Assembly: GCF_014117325.1 (NCBI RefSeq)
Contig: NZ_CP059732.1
Coordinates: 5,841,001-5,905,000, forward strand
DNA from: Spirosoma foliorum
Lineage (GTDB): Bacteria; Bacteroidota; Bacteroidia; Cytophagales; Spirosomataceae
DNA: 64,000 bases
Direction: 5' to 3'
Position 1 is the first letter of the stretch. The number at the start of each line of letters is the position of its first letter. The position numbers and the translations under genes were made by a program. Below the pieces are notes generated by a model, which saw only the letters and a list, made by a program, of their open reading frames with translations, searched no databases and was not told the DNA's origin. This document shows, in pieces, positions 61,424-64,000 of this stretch.

Positions 61424-61527
61424 GATTTATAGTCCCTAAATAACTTTAGGCAGGAGTTAGCACCTTGCCGTGTGGTAGGTTGCCAGTGGTTCACAGAGCC
61501 TGATCTCTCCCCACTTCTGTATAAATC
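61424..61527 (-). ncRNA. SAM-I type riboswitch aptamer upstream of metY
   Basis: Read on the minus strand: closing stem GATTTATA (5') with TATAAATC (3'), perfect 8 bp; a stem AGTGG...CCACT; the core CCACTGGCAACCT; then CAAGGTGCTAACTCCTGCC. These are the hallmark segments of SAM-I aptamers and lie before metY, the expected target. Binding of S-adenosylmethionine should reduce metY and metX expression. Confidence 0.88.
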
Positions 61528-61578
61528 AACGCGCGCCGGTATGACTTAACCTGACGCGTAACAATTGACTTGATAGCG

Positions 61579-61609
61579 CAAGTATACTAGCCAAACGGTG
61601 CGAATCCAA
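61579..61609 (-). promoter_or_regulatory. Bacteroidota-type promoter of the metY leader
   Basis: On the minus strand, TTG (plus positions 61607-61609), a 20-base spacer, then TATACTTG (61579-61586), one mismatch from TAnnTTTG. The start would lie near 61574, 47 bases before the riboswitch and 369 before the metY ATG. Confidence 0.6.
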
Positions 61610-61690
61610 ACACTAGATGCTTTTTCTATCTGCCCATACATTTTTTCTCTTTTGTCGATCATCAGTCATCCATCAAGTCGATTCCTTGTT

Positions 61691-61698
61691 TACTTTTG
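61691..61698 (+). promoter_or_regulatory. -7 element before the DUF721 gene
   Basis: TACTTTTG at 61691-61698 matches TAnnTTTG, giving a start near 61704 and a leader of about 14 bases. No TTG is present at 19-21 bases upstream. Confidence 0.5.
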
Positions 61699-61717
61699 TA
61701 GTAAGACATACTGCCCA

Positions 61718-62044
61718 ATGAACCAAACGTATCGCTACAACCGTGAAAATGCTACCAGAGTGGCTGGTGTCACGTCCTTAAAAGATGCCATCGGGCAGTT
61801 GTTAAAAGCGTATCAACTCCAGACTCGCTTCAACGAAACTTACCTGGAGGCTTTCTGGGGACGTATGATGGGGCCAGCCATTGCGTCGCGTACAAACCGC
61901 CTGTACGTTCGAGATCGCAAGCTTCATATCGAAATTGGATCGGCTCCACTTCGTAACGAGCTCGTTAATGCCAAACAGAAACTTATTCAGTTAGTCAATA
62001 AAGACATGGGCTCTGATGTGATTGACGATGTCATATTCATTTGA
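61718..62044 (+). CDS. DUF721 family protein
   Basis: 108 residues from the ATG at 61718; the frame is open 40 codons upstream, but the TAnnTTTG element at 61691 lies in that part. The DUF721 fold is recognised from the pattern LGDAIGQLLKAYQLQ (here SLKDAIGQLLKAY), YLEAFWGRMMGPAIA, LYVRDRKLHIEI, ELVNAKQKLIQLVNKD. DUF721 proteins (DciA-like) are linked to DnaB helicase loading or to RecF neighbourhoods, but the exact role of this Bacteroidota branch is uncertain. Single gene divergent from metY. Confidence 0.8.
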   Translation: MNQTYRYNRENATRVAGVTSLKDAIGQLLKAYQLQTRFNETYLEAFWGRMMGPAIASRTNRLYVRDRKLHIEIGSAPLRNELVNAKQKLIQLVNKDMGSDVIDDVIFI

Positions 62045-62057
62045 TTCCCTTTCTCTC

Positions 62058-62102
62058 AAAAATGAAAATGCCATATCTCTCCGATATGGCATTTTCATTT
62101 TT
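62058..62102. terminator. Perfect bidirectional terminator
   Basis: 20-bp perfect stem (AAAAATGAAAATGCCATATC and complement) with loop TCTCC, T-tailed on both strands, between convergent genes DUF721 and the deacetylase. Confidence 0.92.
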
Positions 62103-62119
62103 GACGGATCTAGACTCCG

Positions 62120-62920
62120 CTAATTTTCTTTACTCAACTGGTTTGCAAATTCTCCCATTGTATTAAAATCACCAAGTGGTTTCAGAAAGCGTAACAGGTT
62201 TTCGACCCGGTCGAGCAATTCATCCTTTGAGTGCCTACGCACATAGGTTGGAATTTTCTCGTAGCCCGACAGATCGGTAAACTCCCAGGGATGAACGTAT
62301 AGGTTCAAAAAACCATCGGCCTCCAGCGTTTGGCGGCAGAGCAATTTATAATAGGATAATGGGAAATTTTTCAGACTTAGCCAGAACAACGGTATCCGTA
62401 CGGTTGGCGTAACCGAAGCCGGAATTTGCCAAACCCCCAACTCGTTAAATGGGTGGCGTGGTTCGCCCCAGTGATTGTATCGACCCGGAAGCCAGGTTGG
62501 ATGCAGCGACGAGTTATATTGGTAACCAGCGTCATGAACATCGTTTGGGTCAACATAACCCATACGTGCCCGACGAAAACCAGTTACAGGACGATTTAGT
62601 AACTCTTCCAGCGCCAGTCGGGATTTGAGCAGATCGGCGGGTTCAAAAGTCGTGTGAAAATAGCCATGCGACGCGATTTCGTGCTTTTCGGCTAAACTCC
62701 GAATTAATTCCGGTTCGTGGATGGCGTAGTTGGCCGTAGTAAAGAGCGTGGTGCGAGCGCCCACTGCATCGAACCGCTGAGCTAGTAAAGTCAACCCACG
62801 CGTTGAAACGGCCACTTGTTCGCTTAACGAAATATCGTGGCCGAATTCAACGGCGGTATCAAATTCTTCTACATCAACGGTGAATAAAATATCTCGTCCA
62901 CCTCGGTTGGTGATTGCCAT
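62120..62920 (-). CDS. Polysaccharide deacetylase family protein
   Basis: 266 residues. NodB-like fold: ILFTVDVEEFDTAV near the start (metal-binding Asp), HEIASHGYFHTTFEPADL with the His-x3-His motif, a Pro/Gly loop (RRARMGYVDPNDV), and FLNLYVHPWEFTDLSGY (catalytic-type His). Removes acetyl groups from a surface polysaccharide or related. The gene overlaps the 3' end of the upstream glycosyltransferase by 52 bases, so the two are translationally linked. Confidence 0.87.
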   Translation of the reverse strand: MAITNRGGRDILFTVDVEEFDTAVEFGHDISLSEQVAVSTRGLTLLAQRFDAVGARTTLFTTANYAIHEPELIRSLAEKHEIASHGYFHTTFEPADLLKSRLALEELLNRPVTGFRRARMGYVDPNDVHDAGYQYNSSLHPTWLPGRYNHWGEPRHPFNELGVWQIPASVTPTVRIPLFWLSLKNFPLSYYKLLCRQTLEADGFLNLYVHPWEFTDLSGYEKIPTYVRRHSKDELLDRVENLLRFLKPLGDFNTMGEFANQLSKEN

Positions 62921-63870
62921 GTTGTTACAGTCTCCTCAATCTCGCTTGTATCGCCGATAATATAGGCAGGTCGTCCTTTTACCTCGACGAACGTTTTGCC
63001 CAAATATACACCGATAATGCCAATCATGATGAACTGCACCCCGCCAACCAGTACCATGAGCAACACCAGTGTTGTCCAGCCCGATACGGTGGCATTGGTA
63101 AAGTAGTGCTCATAAAGTGTTTCTGCGCCAAACAAGGCAGCAAACAGGAACATGCCAAAGCCGAGCAATACCGACAAATAAAGTGGTCGGGTCGAGAACG
63201 ACGTTATTCCCATAGCTGCCAATTGCAGCATTTTGCGGAATGAGTATTTAGAACGACCCGCATAACGAGCAGCAGGCTCGTACAAAATGCGGCATTGACG
63301 GAAACCAACCCATGAAATAGCGCCCCGCAAAAACAGGTCGTTTTCTTTAAATTGTTTGATGGTATTCACCACTTTCCGATCAAGTAAGCGGAAATCGGCG
63401 GCACCGTCTTCAATCTCCAGGTTCGAAACGTTCCGCAGAACCTTGTAGAAATACTTCGAAGTTGTCCGCTTAAACCAGGACAGTTTAGGATCGGGACGGC
63501 GAACCGTATACACGACTTCATAACCCTCGCGCCACTTGGCAATCAGGGTCGGAATGAGTTCGGGTGGGTGCTGAAGATCAGCGTCCAAACAAATCACAGC
63601 TTCACCCCGAGCATTTTCGTAGCCTGCACGCAGGGCCATCTGGTGGCCAAAATTTCGGGAAAACGATAGGAAACGAACAACCGGATACTCCTTACTTAAC
63701 TGCCTGAGCACATAACGGGTCTGATCAGAACTACCGTCATCTATAATCAGAATTTCGTAGGATTCGTATTGTGACATAACAGCCATCAGGCGATGAACCA
63801 ATACGGGTAAATTTTCTTCCTCGTTAAAAGCTGGCACGACCAGACTGATCATACCTGAGTGAAATTTCAT
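62869..63870 (-). CDS. Family 2 glycosyltransferase, polyprenyl-phosphate type
   Basis: 333 residues. DPM1/GtrB-like: ISLVVPAFNEEENLPVLV, the NDP-sugar motif ILIIDDGSSDQT, VICLDADLQHPPEL (DxD), RNFGHQMALRAGYENARG, and GAADFRLLDRKVV. Two membrane helices near residues 230-250 and 265-290 (SVLLGFGMFLFAALFG, TLVLLMVLVGGVQFIMIGIIG) anchor it. Transfers a sugar to undecaprenyl-phosphate at the inner face of the membrane, probably for cell-surface polymer or lipid modification. Together with the deacetylase it makes a two-gene surface-glycan unit. Confidence 0.9.
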   Translation of the reverse strand: MKFHSGMISLVVPAFNEEENLPVLVHRLMAVMSQYESYEILIIDDGSSDQTRYVLRQLSKEYPVVRFLSFSRNFGHQMALRAGYENARGEAVICLDADLQHPPELIPTLIAKWREGYEVVYTVRRPDPKLSWFKRTTSKYFYKVLRNVSNLEIEDGAADFRLLDRKVVNTIKQFKENDLFLRGAISWVGFRQCRILYEPAARYAGRSKYSFRKMLQLAAMGITSFSTRPLYLSVLLGFGMFLFAALFGAETLYEHYFTNATVSGWTTLVLLMVLVGGVQFIMIGIIGVYLGKTFVEVKGRPAYIIGDTSEIEETVTTWQSPTEVDEIFYSPLM

Positions 63871-64000
63871 AGTTTATTGATTAATCAAGATCGTTACGAG
63901 TGGGCACGCCTTAAAATTTGGTTAAATATAAGTATATCTACCTAATAATTCCAAGAAAACAACTACTCATGATGAAATCTTTATTTTAAGATATGACTAC
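63871..64000. other. Upstream region of the glycosyltransferase
   Basis: The last 130 bases are AT-rich and likely hold the promoter of the minus-strand gene, but no full TTG-N20-TAnnTTTG match was found. No other feature is visible. Confidence 0.3.

Overview
The window looks like chromosomal DNA from a Bacteroidota bacterium of the Cytophagales, most likely Spirosoma or a close relative. Three lines of evidence support this. Several large secreted proteins end in gliding-motility/CHU_C type B sorting domains of the type IX secretion system (T9SS). Promoters have the Bacteroidota form TTG-N19-21-TAnnTTTG. The parA-parB-DUF5683-dapB-lepB cluster is a familiar Bacteroidota arrangement. The genus is an inference from general knowledge, not from a search. 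I see no rRNA, tRNA, CRISPR array, prophage or transposase gene.

Layout. 1-6.7 kb: start of a class II fructose-bisphosphate aldolase, a T9SS surface protein, a TIM-barrel isomerase and unknown secreted proteins. 6.8-12 kb: a DEAD-box RNA helicase with a leader of about 350 nt, and an FtsX/MacB-type ABC permease. 12-21.7 kb: a haem/copper-type lipoprotein, a methyltransferase, apaG, ung, a cell-wall amidase, then lepB, dapB, a DUF5683 protein, parB and parA on the minus strand. 21.9-38.3 kb: a YncE/phosphoesterase fusion, a LytTR regulator, DUF1080, YdjC-like, radical SAM, GH13-like and MuiA-like proteins, two oxidoreductases and small envelope proteins. 38.7-47.3 kb: a circularly permuted ATP-grasp protein, a glycosyltransferase and two nearly identical tandem giant T9SS proteins. 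47.4-57.1 kb: yebC, lysA, a PhoD-type phosphatase, a NagB-type deaminase, an NCS2 permease, a frameshifted MTA/SAH nucleosidase, a lipase, a hydrolase and a fatty-acid/sterol hydroxylase. 57.3-64 kb: an esterase, an SGNH hydrolase, metX and metY behind a SAM-I riboswitch, a DUF721 protein, a deacetylase and a polyprenyl-phosphate type glycosyltransferase.

The genes are mostly short housekeeping or envelope units with little operon structure. Clear functional groups are methionine synthesis (metY-metX under SAM control, with a broken MTA/SAH nucleosidase some 6 kb away), lysine/cell-wall precursors (dapB, lysA, amidase), chromosome partition (parA, parB with parS-like half sites) and the secreted T9SS proteins.

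The most unusual feature is between the genes. About twenty long inverted repeats (arms of about 23-46 nt) lie directly at stop codons, often touching or overlapping them. They fall into classes: (i) REPIN-like pairs of small palindromes flanked by GTAG/CTAC; (ii) a dispersed family with a GGTGGCTGACGC stem and a related loop that keeps its orientation relative to the upstream gene; (iii) hairpins whose arms are built from short quasi-tandem words; (iv) a CAGGAT family with a compensatory base-pair change between its two copies. Classical T-tailed terminators are also present but fewer. This system of 3'-end hairpins is the best candidate here for something under-described.
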